DNA of 64,000 bases from Streptomyces sp. NRRL S-340 (lineage in GTDB: Bacteria > Actinomycetota > Actinomycetes > Streptomycetales > Streptomycetaceae), in the NCBI RefSeq assembly GCF_000720185.1, contig NZ_JOIY01000014.1, positions 1 to 64,000 on the forward strand, read 5' to 3'. The notes under the pieces are model-generated. The model searched no databases, had not been told where the DNA came from, and was given only the letters and a program-made list of their open reading frames with translations. The position numbers and the translations under genes were made by a program. Within the stretch, counting starts at the first letter, position 1. Each line of letters starts with the position of its first letter. Shown piece by piece: positions 55,853 through 63,285 of this stretch.

Positions 55853-56275
55853 ATGGACAGGCCCACGGGGAGCGAACTGCAGGACGCACTCTCCGCGTTC
55901 ACCAGGAAACACGAGTCCCTGCTCAAGGCCAGGGAGGAGATGAAGACGATCTCCGTGACGGCCCGTTCCAAGGACGGCTCGGTGGAGGCGACGGTCGGGA
56001 TCAGCGGTGAGGCGTCGGCGCTGCGGTTCCCGAACAACAAGTTCAAGGAGATGACCGGCAAGGCCCTGGCCACCAGCGTGCTGGAGGCCCTGACGAGGGC
56101 CCGGTCCGAGGCGACGGCCCGCGCCACCGCCATCCTCCAGGCAGCGGGCGGCTCCGCACCGGGCGAACAGGGAGGCAGCTTCCTGGACCGGCTCGACCTG
56201 GACCGGCTCCTGGACCCGAAGTCGTTCGCGGACGCGCTCTCGCCGCGCCGGGACGAGGGCAAGAGCCGTGGCTGA
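55853..56275 (+). CDS. YbaB/EbfC-family protein
   Basis: 140 residues from ATG 55853 with AGGAG 5 nt upstream. An N-terminal helix, a beta sheet (SVTARSKDGSVEATVGISGEA) and a C-terminal helix match the YbaB/EbfC fold of small dimeric nucleoid-associated proteins, with an extended tail (FLDRLDLDRLLDPKSFADAL). YbaB-like genes often sit in actinobacterial ESX loci, where a chaperone-like function is also possible. It overlaps the next gene by 8 nt, so the two are translationally coupled. Confidence 0.8.
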   Translation: MDRPTGSELQDALSAFTRKHESLLKAREEMKTISVTARSKDGSVEATVGISGEASALRFPNNKFKEMTGKALATSVLEALTRARSEATARATAILQAAGGSAPGEQGGSFLDRLDLDRLLDPKSFADALSPRRDEGKSRG

Positions 56276-56681
56276 CAGCGAACTGAAGGTCGAACCCAAC
56301 CGGCTGCTGGCCGGCGGCGACGCCACCGACGAGATCGGAGGCGCGGCCCTCAAGGCGGCCGACACCTTCGCCACGGAGACGGCCTACGATCCGCAGGACC
56401 CGCCCTGGGGGAACGACCACTACGGGCACGAGTTCGCGGTGAACTACATCCCGGTGCACACCCAGCTCCGCGATGCCGTCGTCGCGCTGGCGAACGCGAT
56501 CCACTCCGCCGCCGCTCTCACCCGGGGCGCGGGCGAGGACTTCAAGAAGGCCCAGGAGGACGCGTTGCGGCGCATCCAGGACGCGTTGAACGAGCCGCTG
56601 CCCACCTACGGCGACGGGCTTCCCGGCTACGGCGACGTGCCCCCGCCGTACTCGGGCCCGCACCACGGCGGCCGGGGCTGA
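56268..56681 (+). CDS. EspC/WXG-like helical type VII protein
   Basis: 137 residues from GTG 56268. Helix one is GGAALKAADTFATET. A turn PPWGNDHYGHEFAVNY has a W-G pair in the position of WXG, and a long second helix runs through RDAVVALANAIHSAAAL. The tail is rich in Pro, Gly and Tyr (PTYGDGLPGYGDVPPPYSG). It resembles small excreted ESX proteins of the EspC type. It is last in the eccD operon and is followed by a strong terminator. Confidence 0.8.
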   Translation: MADSELKVEPNRLLAGGDATDEIGGAALKAADTFATETAYDPQDPPWGNDHYGHEFAVNYIPVHTQLRDAVVALANAIHSAAALTRGAGEDFKKAQEDALRRIQDALNEPLPTYGDGLPGYGDVPPPYSGPHHGGRG

Positions 56682-56702
56682 TCCCGTCCCCCGACTCGCC
56701 CA

Positions 56703-56739
56703 CCGGGTCCGTGCGCCGCCGGACGGCGCACGGACCCGG
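56703..56739. terminator. Bidirectional hairpin terminator at the end of the ESX operon
   Basis: A 16-bp perfect stem (56703-56718 with 56724-56739) has a 5-nt loop. It lies between the convergent EspC-like and ricin-lectin genes, 22 to 24 nt from both stops. Confidence 0.85.
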
Positions 56740-56762
56740 CGTCGTTCAGGACGCCCGGTCCC

Positions 56763-58142
56763 TCACCGCTTGGACCACTTCTGGTTGGACGTGCCGGCGC
56801 ACGACCACAGCTGCAGACGGGACCCGTTCGCCGTCTGCTTGTCCCGCACGTCCACGCACTTGTCCGCGAGTACGCTGACGAGGTCGTGCCGCACGTTGAG
56901 GCGGAACTGCTGCGCGGGGCCGCCGTTGCACCAGGCCAGCTGGACGGTCGTGCCGTCGGAGGTCGAGGCGCCCGCCGCGTCCATGCACAGGCCGAAGGCC
57001 CGTACCGTTCCGTCGGCGGCGAACGTCCACTTCTGCGAGGCCGCGCCCGAGCAGTCCTGGATGTCCAGCGGGGAACCGTCCTTGCCCCTGCCTCCCACGA
57101 CATGGATGCAACGGCCCGACGCGTGGCCGAAGATCCCGACCCCGGAGACAGAGGCGGACGAGGACCCGGACGAGGACCCCGAGGAGGACGAAGTCCCCGA
57201 CGAGGAGCCCGGCTTCGTGCCCCCCGCGGTCCCGGAGGAGCCCGAGGTGTGCTGGGACGAGTGGGCCGCCGGGGAGGACTTGGTCCCGCCGCCCTTGGCC
57301 GGCGCGCCCGCCGCGGGCCCGGAACCCCCGCCCTTCCCGGCCTTGCCGCCGCCGGACACGACGGCCCCACCGCCGGGCCCGGAACCCTTCCCCGAGCCGG
57401 CGGGACCCGTGACGGACTGCGGACGGGCCTGTCCCGGCGGGGAGCTGCCCGGGACGCCGGACGCGTGGGCGGACGGACTCGTGTCGGGCACCGGCAGGAC
57501 GCCGGGGACGTCCGCACGAGGCCCGTCCCCGGCGTCGGGCGCCAGGACCGAGGCGGCGGAGTCCCGCGCGGCCGTGGTGTCGGTCGAGCCTGAGCCGCGC
57601 AGGCTCACCACCACACCGGCCACCAGGACGACGCCCGCGACCGCCGCCGCCGTGAGGACGCCGCGGTGCGTGCCGCGCAGGACCGCGCGGGGGGTGCGCC
57701 GCACGCGTGTGCCGGCCGGCGACGCGGAGCCGGCGGGTGTGCCGCCCGCGGCTGCCGCGGCCCCGGCCTCGGGCCCGGGACGGCCGGTGTCCGCCCCGCC
57801 GCGCTTCTTGTCGCCTCCCTCGCCGGAGCCGGCCTGGCCGGCAGCCCGGCCGGAGGCCGGCGACTTCGTGCCGGAATTCGTCCCGGCAGCGGACGAGGAG
57901 GCGGCGCCGGGCGTGGGAGCAGCGGCACCCTCGCCCGCCGCCGGGGTGTCCGGTGCGGCCTCTCCGGCCTTCGGGCCGGTGGCGCCGCCGGACCCGGCGG
58001 TGTTCGCCTCGGGGCGTCTGGCCCCGGCGCGTTTCGCGGAGCCGCGCTTCTTCGCCGCCGGTGCGGCGCCGTCCGGGGCGGCGGCGACCGGCACGCTCGC
58101 GGGCACCGCCCGAACCGGCCGGGACGGTTCGCTAGCTGTCAT
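56763..58142 (-). CDS. Membrane-anchored ricin-type beta-trefoil lectin
   Basis: 459 residues from ATG 58142, with GGAAGGAAG upstream. A 160-residue Ala/Gly/Pro/Lys-rich cytosolic part is followed by one membrane helix (VLTAAAVAGVVLVAGVVVSL), a Gly/Ser/Pro-rich stalk and a C-terminal ricin B domain (about 335-459). That domain has QKW / QQF / QKW ends of the three subdomains (SQKWTF, AQQFRL, NQKWSK) and the CIHVVGG, CMDAAGA and CVDVRD starts. The predicted topology displays the lectin outside. It converges with the ESX operon and has the same layout as the bulb lectin at 37579-39330 but a different fold. Confidence 0.88.
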   Translation of the reverse strand: MTASEPSRPVRAVPASVPVAAAPDGAAPAAKKRGSAKRAGARRPEANTAGSGGATGPKAGEAAPDTPAAGEGAAAPTPGAASSSAAGTNSGTKSPASGRAAGQAGSGEGGDKKRGGADTGRPGPEAGAAAAAGGTPAGSASPAGTRVRRTPRAVLRGTHRGVLTAAAVAGVVLVAGVVVSLRGSGSTDTTAARDSAASVLAPDAGDGPRADVPGVLPVPDTSPSAHASGVPGSSPPGQARPQSVTGPAGSGKGSGPGGGAVVSGGGKAGKGGGSGPAAGAPAKGGGTKSSPAAHSSQHTSGSSGTAGGTKPGSSSGTSSSSGSSSGSSSASVSGVGIFGHASGRCIHVVGGRGKDGSPLDIQDCSGAASQKWTFAADGTVRAFGLCMDAAGASTSDGTTVQLAWCNGGPAQQFRLNVRHDLVSVLADKCVDVRDKQTANGSRLQLWSCAGTSNQKWSKR

Positions 58143-58509
58143 GAGCTTCCTTCCGGGGAGCACAGAACCCGTGCGGCGTACCGGGTCGCCCGGCAGCCCG
58201 GGAGCGGGGCTGCACACATGTATGGGGTGTTTCCGGATGGTGGTTCCGAGTCATGTGACATACGACTCATTCCGTGTGATGTGTTTCGGCCGCGGGTAGG
58301 GGAGGCGGTGCGCCGCGCGGGCGGTGGACGCCATGTGTGGCGGCGCCGTTCCCCCTGTGCGCTCCGCTCCCCGACCCGGATGCCGTGTCATACGTATGGC
58401 ACGGCATGAAGGCGTCACAAAAGCGACAGTCTTCTGGCACCTTGGCTTGTTTATATGCGTATGCGGGGACCAGATCCGGTCCCCGGTCGCTGCATGACAC
58501 AGAGCCAGG
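58143..58509. promoter_or_regulatory. Regulatory region before the ECF sigma gene
   Basis: 367 nt between the ricin-lectin and sigma genes. It holds CACATG (58215-58220), CATGTG (58252-58257) inside a GAGTC/GACTC inverted repeat (58249-58269), and a 28-bp palindrome at 58380-58407. An AT-rich stretch follows at 58444-58462. No gene is supported here. Confidence 0.55.
58380..58407. promoter_or_regulatory. 28-bp near-perfect palindrome upstream of the sigma factor
   Basis: The two halves match at 13 of 14 positions around the core CATACGTATG and have no loop. This fits an operator for a dimeric regulator rather than a terminator. It ends 102 nt before the sigma factor start. Confidence 0.7.
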
Positions 58510-59043
58510 ATGGTTCAGAAAATTATGGCTACGCCCCCCACGGCTGTAAACCGAGCAGACCTGCTCCGGGCCATTATGACGGAACACCGCGACGGACTCG
58601 TCTCCTACGCGGAGAAGATGCTGGGTGATCACGGGCTCGCCGAGGACGTGGTCCAGGAGGCCGTCATCCGCGCCTGGCGGAACATCGACCGACTGCTGGG
58701 GATGGAGGGCTCGATCAGGGGGTGGCTCTTCACCGTGACGCGGCACCTGGTCATCGACTGGGTGCGCAAGCCGCACGCCCGCAGAGAAGTGGTCGGAGCA
58801 ACGTACAACGATCCGACAACCGGCGCCGACGGCACGGAGTCGGTGCACGACACATTGGTCGCCAGACCGCTGCTGCGCAGGCTGTCGCCCGAGCACCGTG
58901 CCGTCCTGGTGCACATATACCTGTGTGACCGGACCATCCAGGAGACGGCGGGCCTCCTCGGCGTACCGGCCGGAACGGTCAAGTCCCGCCAGCACAACGC
59001 GTTGCGCAAACTGCGCAGCGTGGCCCGGGCCGAGGCCGCCTGA
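58510..59043 (+). CDS. ECF-family RNA polymerase sigma factor
   Basis: 177 residues from ATG 58510; ATG 58525 is an alternative, and neither has a strong Shine-Dalgarno. Region 2 is at residues 20-90 (LAEDVVQEAVIRAWRNIDRL, GWLFTVTRHLVIDWVR). Region 4 is at about 115-170 (RAVLVHIYLCDRTIQETAGL, GVPAGTVKSRQHNALRKL). There is no SnoaL-like or other C-terminal extension. No anti-sigma gene is adjacent, so it is an orphan or is controlled at the transcript level. Its place beside the type VII locus makes that locus a candidate target. Confidence 0.93.
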   Translation: MVQKIMATPPTAVNRADLLRAIMTEHRDGLVSYAEKMLGDHGLAEDVVQEAVIRAWRNIDRLLGMEGSIRGWLFTVTRHLVIDWVRKPHARREVVGATYNDPTTGADGTESVHDTLVARPLLRRLSPEHRAVLVHIYLCDRTIQETAGLLGVPAGTVKSRQHNALRKLRSVARAEAA

Positions 59044-59066
59044 GGGCGCCCGCCGCGGGCGGGGTG

Positions 59067-61268
59067 TCAGGGGGCACCGGGGGGTAAGGAGACTCCGAGG
59101 GCGTCGGTGAGCTGCTTGCGCAGCGACTCGTCCCGGGGACTTCGGTCGGGGTCCCGTACGAGCGCGAGCAGTGCCGGGCGTTCGGCGGCCGTCCAGGCCG
59201 CCGCGTCGGCACGCCCGGAGAACCGCTGCGGGCACACCCCGGGCAGTGGCGGCGGCAGGTCCGCGAGGCCGTGCCCGGGGGCGAGCAGCGCCACGGCCGC
59301 CTCCACCGTGTGCAGGTAGTGCTGCCAGATCCTGGTGTGCGCCGTGGAGCGTTCCGCGGGTGTGTCGCGGGTGCGGGCCAGCTCGGTGGCGTGGGCGCGC
59401 AGCAGGGGGTGCAGGGCGTAGTGCCCGAGGGCGGTCTCGGCGAGGAGGTGGTGATCGGCCAGCTCCGTGAGGTGCTGGTGGGTGGTGCCGGGGTCGGTCG
59501 CGGCCAGGCTGGCGGCCGTGGCGACGGTGATGACGGGCGCGGGGTGCAGGCTCAGGAGGCGGAAGAGGGCGGCGGCACCCGCGGTGAGCAACTGGTGGGT
59601 GCGGTCGAGGGCCTGGCGCAGATCGGTGTGCGGGTCCGGTCCCGTGAAGGCGGCGAGGGTGCCGGCGTGGGCTTCCAGGTGTGCGGCGAGCGCGGTGAGC
59701 GGGAAGTGCGGGTTGGTCTGGGCGCGGGTGGCGGCGAGGGTGAGCGCGAGGGGGTGACCCGCGCACAGGCCGGCGATGCGGTGGGCGGCGTCGGGTTCGC
59801 TACGGGTCCGGTGGGTGCCCAGTCGCCGGGCCAGCAGGCGCAGGCTCTCGGCCGGGCTCATGGGGTGCACGGGGATGATGCGGGCGTTGTGGGTGACCGC
59901 GAGACCTTCGAGGCGGCGTCGGCTGGTGATGACCGTCAGGGTGCCGGGGGTGGCGGGGAGCAGCGGTCGTATGTGTGCGCAGTCGCGGGCGTCGTCCAGG
60001 ACGAGCAGGAGCCTGCGTCCGGCCAGGGTGGCGCGGTAGAGGGCGGTCAGCGCGCTGGTGCTGGTGTGGTGGTCGTGCGGGGTGCCGAGGGCGTCGAGGA
60101 TGCCGCGCATGGCCTGCGGGGTGTCCAGGGGGTCGCGGGTGGGGTGGTGCCCCTGGAGGTCGAGGTGGACCCGGCCGTCGGGGAAGCGGTCGGCCAGTCG
60201 GTGGGCGAAGTGGAGTGCCAACGTTGTCTTCCCGATGCCGGCCATGCCGCACACGACCGCCGCGGCGCCCGGCGGGCAGTTCTCGCCGGCCGGTCCGAGC
60301 AGTTCGTCCAGTTGCGCCAGTTCCGTCTCCCGACCGGTGAACACCGCACTGTCGGCCGGGAGTTGAGCGGCACGCACGGCCTGTTCGCGCGGTGCGGGAA
60401 GGGGCAGGTCACGCGGGCCGGCACCGCGGATGTCGCCACCGCGTATGTCGCCCCCGCGGGTCTCGCCCCCGCGGGTGTCCGCGCCGCGGGTGTCCGCACC
60501 GCCGTCGCGCCGCAGCAGCCGCTGCCGGGCGGCACGCAGGACGGGCCCGGGTTCCACACCGAGTTCCTCGGCCAGCACCGTGCGGACCGCCTCGAAGTGG
60601 CGCAGCGCCTCGGCCTGCCTGCCGGTGGCCGCCAGCGCCCCGATGATCCGTGAGTGCAGTGCCTCGTCGAAGGGATGGCAGTCCACCGCCACCCGCAGCA
60701 CGGTCAGCACCTCCTCCGCCCACTCCGGGGCCGAGGCGAGCACCACGTCCGTGGCCTCCTTCACCGCCGACACGAACTCGTGCCCCACCGCCACGAACGC
60801 CGGGTGCGCCGCCACCGGTGTCCCGGCGGCCACGACCGGGCCCCGCCACAATCGCAGCGCCTCCACCAGGCATCGCGCCGCCCCTGCCGGATCCCCCTCC
60901 CGCAGCGCCCGTCGCGCCTGGGCGCGCAGGTCCCGGAAACACAGCAGGTCCGACGTCGAGGCGTCCACCAGCAGCCGGTACCCGTCCGCCGCGCGCACCA
61001 GGTGTGCCGCCTCGGCCCGGCTGGACAGCCCCGGTTCCAGCACCCGCCGCAGCGCACCGATGTGCCGGTGCACCACATTGGCCGCGCTGGCCGGCGGATC
61101 CTCCTCCCACAGGACGTCCACGGCCTCGCTCAGCGTGAGCGGACCCGGTGCGCGCAGCAGCAGCAGGGACAGCAGCGCCAGCCGCTTGGGCGGGCCCACC
61201 ATCAGCTCCGCCTCCCCGCGCACAGCGCGGACCGTCCCGAGAATCGAGTAACGCACCGCCGCGTTCAT
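59067..61268 (-). CDS. SARP-type regulator with NB-ARC ATPase domain (AfsR-like)
   Basis: 733 residues from ATG 61268. Order: OmpR-like winged-helix domain (about 5-90), BTAD helical domain (95-250), a linker with repeats (GADTRGADTRGGETRGG), then an NB-ARC domain with P-loop CGMAGIGKTTLALHF near 340, Walker B LLLVLDDARD and downstream motifs to about 650. AfsR proteins have a further TPR domain of several hundred residues; here only a short C-terminal part is left. SARP regulators activate secondary-metabolite or developmental genes by binding direct heptamer repeats. It is convergent with the sigma factor gene, 23 nt apart. Confidence 0.92.
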   Translation of the reverse strand: MNAAVRYSILGTVRAVRGEAELMVGPPKRLALLSLLLLRAPGPLTLSEAVDVLWEEDPPASAANVVHRHIGALRRVLEPGLSSRAEAAHLVRAADGYRLLVDASTSDLLCFRDLRAQARRALREGDPAGAARCLVEALRLWRGPVVAAGTPVAAHPAFVAVGHEFVSAVKEATDVVLASAPEWAEEVLTVLRVAVDCHPFDEALHSRIIGALAATGRQAEALRHFEAVRTVLAEELGVEPGPVLRAARQRLLRRDGGADTRGADTRGGETRGGDIRGGDIRGAGPRDLPLPAPREQAVRAAQLPADSAVFTGRETELAQLDELLGPAGENCPPGAAAVVCGMAGIGKTTLALHFAHRLADRFPDGRVHLDLQGHHPTRDPLDTPQAMRGILDALGTPHDHHTSTSALTALYRATLAGRRLLLVLDDARDCAHIRPLLPATPGTLTVITSRRRLEGLAVTHNARIIPVHPMSPAESLRLLARRLGTHRTRSEPDAAHRIAGLCAGHPLALTLAATRAQTNPHFPLTALAAHLEAHAGTLAAFTGPDPHTDLRQALDRTHQLLTAGAAALFRLLSLHPAPVITVATAASLAATDPGTTHQHLTELADHHLLAETALGHYALHPLLRAHATELARTRDTPAERSTAHTRIWQHYLHTVEAAVALLAPGHGLADLPPPLPGVCPQRFSGRADAAAWTAAERPALLALVRDPDRSPRDESLRKQLTDALGVSLPPGAP
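60422..60512 (-). repeat. 15-bp repeats in the SARP linker
   Basis: Five to six imperfect 15-bp units encode (G)GADTR/GGETR/GGDIR. They lie between the BTAD and NB-ARC domains and are probably variable in copy number between strains. Confidence 0.8.
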
Positions 61269-61574
61269 CCCGTCGCCGTCCTCGCCCTTCCTCGTCCGCC
61301 CGGCCGTACCGGCCAGCTCGTCGTCACCGCTTTAATCGGTGACGAAACGGTCCCACTGGTGGGTGCCGGCTGTCAACCGACCGGGGTGTGACGGATGTAT
61401 GTGCCAATGGCTGCCGTTTCACTTTCCCCGCGCCGGGCGGTCGAGGCATCAGTCACTTGACCGTCAGTGGTGGAGCACTCATTCGTCACTGGCGAAACGG
61501 CGCCTGTGTGCGGCGCGGAACTCTACGTCATCCGGCCGCCTCCGAGTGACGTGTTCCGTGCCAGGCCATGCGGG

Positions 61575-61603
61575 TTGCCGACAAGTGTGCGGCTTGCTAA
61601 TGT
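61575..61603 (+). promoter_or_regulatory. Sigma70-type promoter TTGCCG-17-TAATGT
   Basis: -35 TTGCCG (61575-61580), a 17-nt spacer and -10 TAATGT (61598-61603). Transcription would begin near 61609-61610, at an ATG, and would read towards the bL32 gene with a leader of about 400 nt. Confidence 0.55.
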
Positions 61604-61608
61604 CCCCG

Positions 61609-61692
61609 ATGTGTTTACCGAAGTCGACAGAGCCTAGTCACGGCGAATCGCCGACCGTACTGCTCCGGGTCTCCCTCGCAGAGGACCGTTGA
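61609..61692 (+). CDS. Possible leaderless 27-residue peptide with a TTA codon
   Basis: An ATG at the predicted transcription start opens MCLPKSTEP and a stop at 61690. The third codon is TTA, which in Streptomyces needs the bldA tRNA. Third-position GC is lower than in the neighbours, so this is weak as a protein gene. It could be a regulatory leader. Confidence 0.25.
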   Translation: MCLPKSTEPSHGESPTVLLRVSLAEDR

Positions 61693-62009
61693 GCGCAGGT
61701 CGGCTCCTCTCACCTGCTCGGCGTGCCCTCGCACACCGAGCCGGCCCGGCACATGTGCCGTGGATGCCGTGGACCCGCCGCCAGGCCACGTCGTCACATT
61801 CCTGTCGTCCGCCCGGCGTCGCGGGGCAGGCGGAGATGTGACGGACGGCCCTGGGGTTCCGTCGCAGTGCACCGAGGCGTTCGCCGTTCCGCAGCCACCC
61901 TGGACGAACCCCGCCTCCCCGCACCCCGTCCGGTGCCCCGTCGGCCTCGCAGGTCCCGGTACACCCGGACGTGCCCCGGGAGAGCACACACAGAACCGGA
62001 ACACCGCTC

Positions 62010-62186
62010 ATGATGCACAAGAAGTCCCGCGCCCGTACCCGTCACCGGCGGGCCCACTGGAAGGCCGCCAGGCCCGCCCTGGTGGCCTGCGCCAACCCCG
62101 CGTGCGGTCGGCCCACCCCCGGGCACATCGCCTGCCCGCACTGCGGAACGTACCGTGGCCGTCAGGTGCTTCCCCCCGCCTCCTGA
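62010..62186 (+). CDS. rpmF: Ribosomal protein bL32, paralogue
   Basis: 58 residues from ATG 62010 (ATG 62013 equally possible). HKKSRARTRHRRAHWKA is the rRNA-binding start of bL32. It is followed by a zinc-ribbon-like CANPAC and CPHC and the family end GTYRGRQVL. It lacks the usual MAVPKRK start. The first Cys pair is C-x4-C rather than the common C-x2-C, so zinc binding may be altered. Streptomyces genomes often keep second copies of zinc-ribbon ribosomal proteins outside ribosomal operons. No Zur-type box was seen upstream. Confidence 0.85.
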   Translation: MMHKKSRARTRHRRAHWKAARPALVACANPACGRPTPGHIACPHCGTYRGRQVLPPAS

Positions 62187-62207
62187 CGTCCCGCATCCTC
62201 CTCGTGC

Positions 62208-62245
62208 GGCAGGGGCCGGCCGCGTTCCCGCGGCCGGCCCCTGCC
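62208..62245 (+). terminator. Strong hairpin terminator after bL32
   Basis: A 17-bp perfect stem (62208-62224 with 62229-62245) has a 4-nt loop, 21 nt after the stop codon. Confidence 0.85.
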
Positions 62246-62650
62246 CCCGTCAACTCCCTTTCCTGCCTCGCCCCTTGACCTCATCGGCCCGGCCTCGGCC
62301 CCGGTCGGTCGGCACCTGCTGTCGTGGCAGCCTCCAGGCCGGTCCGGAGGAGTTCCGGCGCACCGCTGTACCCCACACGTGCCGCAGTCCCTCACACGTG
62401 GCGCACCGCACGAGGGGGAGCGGGCGCCGGGGAGTGAGGAGCCCGCCTTCGGGGGGGGGGGGGGGGACACTTACGGAAAGAGCCTCGCCCGCGGCCTGCC
62501 CGCCGAAGGGACCGGCGACGACCGCCCTCCCCTGTCACGACACGTCTGACCGGGGAGGGGCCGCCGGGCGGGCGTGTGTGGGCGCGGACCGGCACGGCGT
62601 CCGCCCGGGAGCGCCGGCCCGGCCCGCTCGCCACGCGGCCGTGCGGCCTC
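62246..62650. other. 405-nt region without a gene
   Basis: Between the bL32 terminator and the stop of the CGNR gene. The only striking element is a run of sixteen G at 62451-62466. No coding frame or RNA was recognised. Confidence 0.5.
62451..62466 (+). repeat. Homopolymer run of 16 G
   Basis: Sixteen consecutive G residues lie in intergenic DNA, about 185 nt beyond the CGNR stop. It could form a G-quadruplex or slip during replication. Its length may also be an assembly uncertainty. Confidence 0.85.
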
Positions 62651-63208
62651 TCAGGCCGCCGCGGGCGCGCCCTTCTTGCGGGCGCGGTACGCGGCCGCCT
62701 TGATCTTGTTGCCGCAGGACTCCATGCCGCACCACTGGCGCCGCATGCCCCGCGAGCGGTCGATGTAGACGCGGGTGCACTCGGGGTTGCCGCACTCCTT
62801 CAGGAGCGGCACGTCCGGGCCGCTCAGCAGTTCGACGGCCGTGCGGGCGAGGGTGGACAGCACCTCCTGCGGCGTCGCCTCGGTCCGCCGGCCCTCCGGG
62901 GTGAGCTGCGGCACCGCGGACGGCGTGCGCGCCGTGCTGTTCACCAGCTCCAGGGCGTCGGCCTCGTACTCCTCCCCGAGACGGCGCGCGGTGACCAGGT
63001 GGTAGATGGCCTCGCGCAGGGCCGTCGCCTGGTCCACGTCGGCCTGCTCGCTGGGCGTGACGGCGTCCACGACGCCGGACTCCAGGAACCAGGCGTCCAG
63101 GCGATCGGGTGTCACGAACATTTCAAACTGCAGCGTACGACGGGCACGCAGTGTAGCGGCGAAATCCAGGACCGGATTGCCGCACACGAAGACATGGTCA
63201 AGATTCAT
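62651..63208 (-). CDS. CGNR zinc-finger protein
   Basis: 185 residues from ATG 63208. The start is chosen because NLDHVFVCGNPVLDFAATL is the usual N-terminus of the family; an upstream in-frame ATG would cross an operator-like dyad. The N-terminal domain (about 1-130) is the ABATE-type ligand-sensing part. The C-terminal finger reads LKECGNPECTRVYIDRS, then RRQWCGMESCGNKIKAA, with four Cys and CGNK in place of CGNR. Such proteins are probably transcription regulators that answer to small molecules. The DNA directly upstream holds a GTCACC/GGTGAC dyad, which suggests autoregulation. It lies 77 nt downstream of the ABC-F gene on the same strand. Confidence 0.88.
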   Translation of the reverse strand: MNLDHVFVCGNPVLDFAATLRARRTLQFEMFVTPDRLDAWFLESGVVDAVTPSEQADVDQATALREAIYHLVTARRLGEEYEADALELVNSTARTPSAVPQLTPEGRRTEATPQEVLSTLARTAVELLSGPDVPLLKECGNPECTRVYIDRSRGMRRQWCGMESCGNKIKAAAYRARKKGAPAAA

Positions 63209-63229
63209 GTCACCATTTTGACAGGTGAC
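63209..63229 (-). promoter_or_regulatory. Dyad GTCACC-9-GGTGAC touching the CGNR start
   Basis: The 6-bp arms 63209-63214 and 63224-63229 flank an AT-rich centre (attttgaca) directly before the start codon. This is a likely operator, or a promoter-overlapping site, for autoregulation. Confidence 0.45.
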
Positions 63230-63285
63230 CGCCGCCTCTGCAAGAGTCGTCACCTGTTCAGCCGGTATTCAGTTGTGTGCGGGGT

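Larger units (their letters stand above)
61269..62009. other. 741-nt SARP / bL32 intergenic region
   Basis: It holds the SARP promoter side, a sigma70-type promoter on the plus strand (61575-61603), a possible leaderless 27-codon frame (61609-61692), and inverted words GCCGTTTC / GAAACGGC at about 61413-61420 and 61494-61501. Otherwise I see nothing. Confidence 0.5.

Noticed and set aside
59043..59067. GC-rich dyad between the sigma and SARP stops considered as a terminator.
   Set aside because: The stem is at most 6 bp with a one-base loop, so it is too weak to claim.
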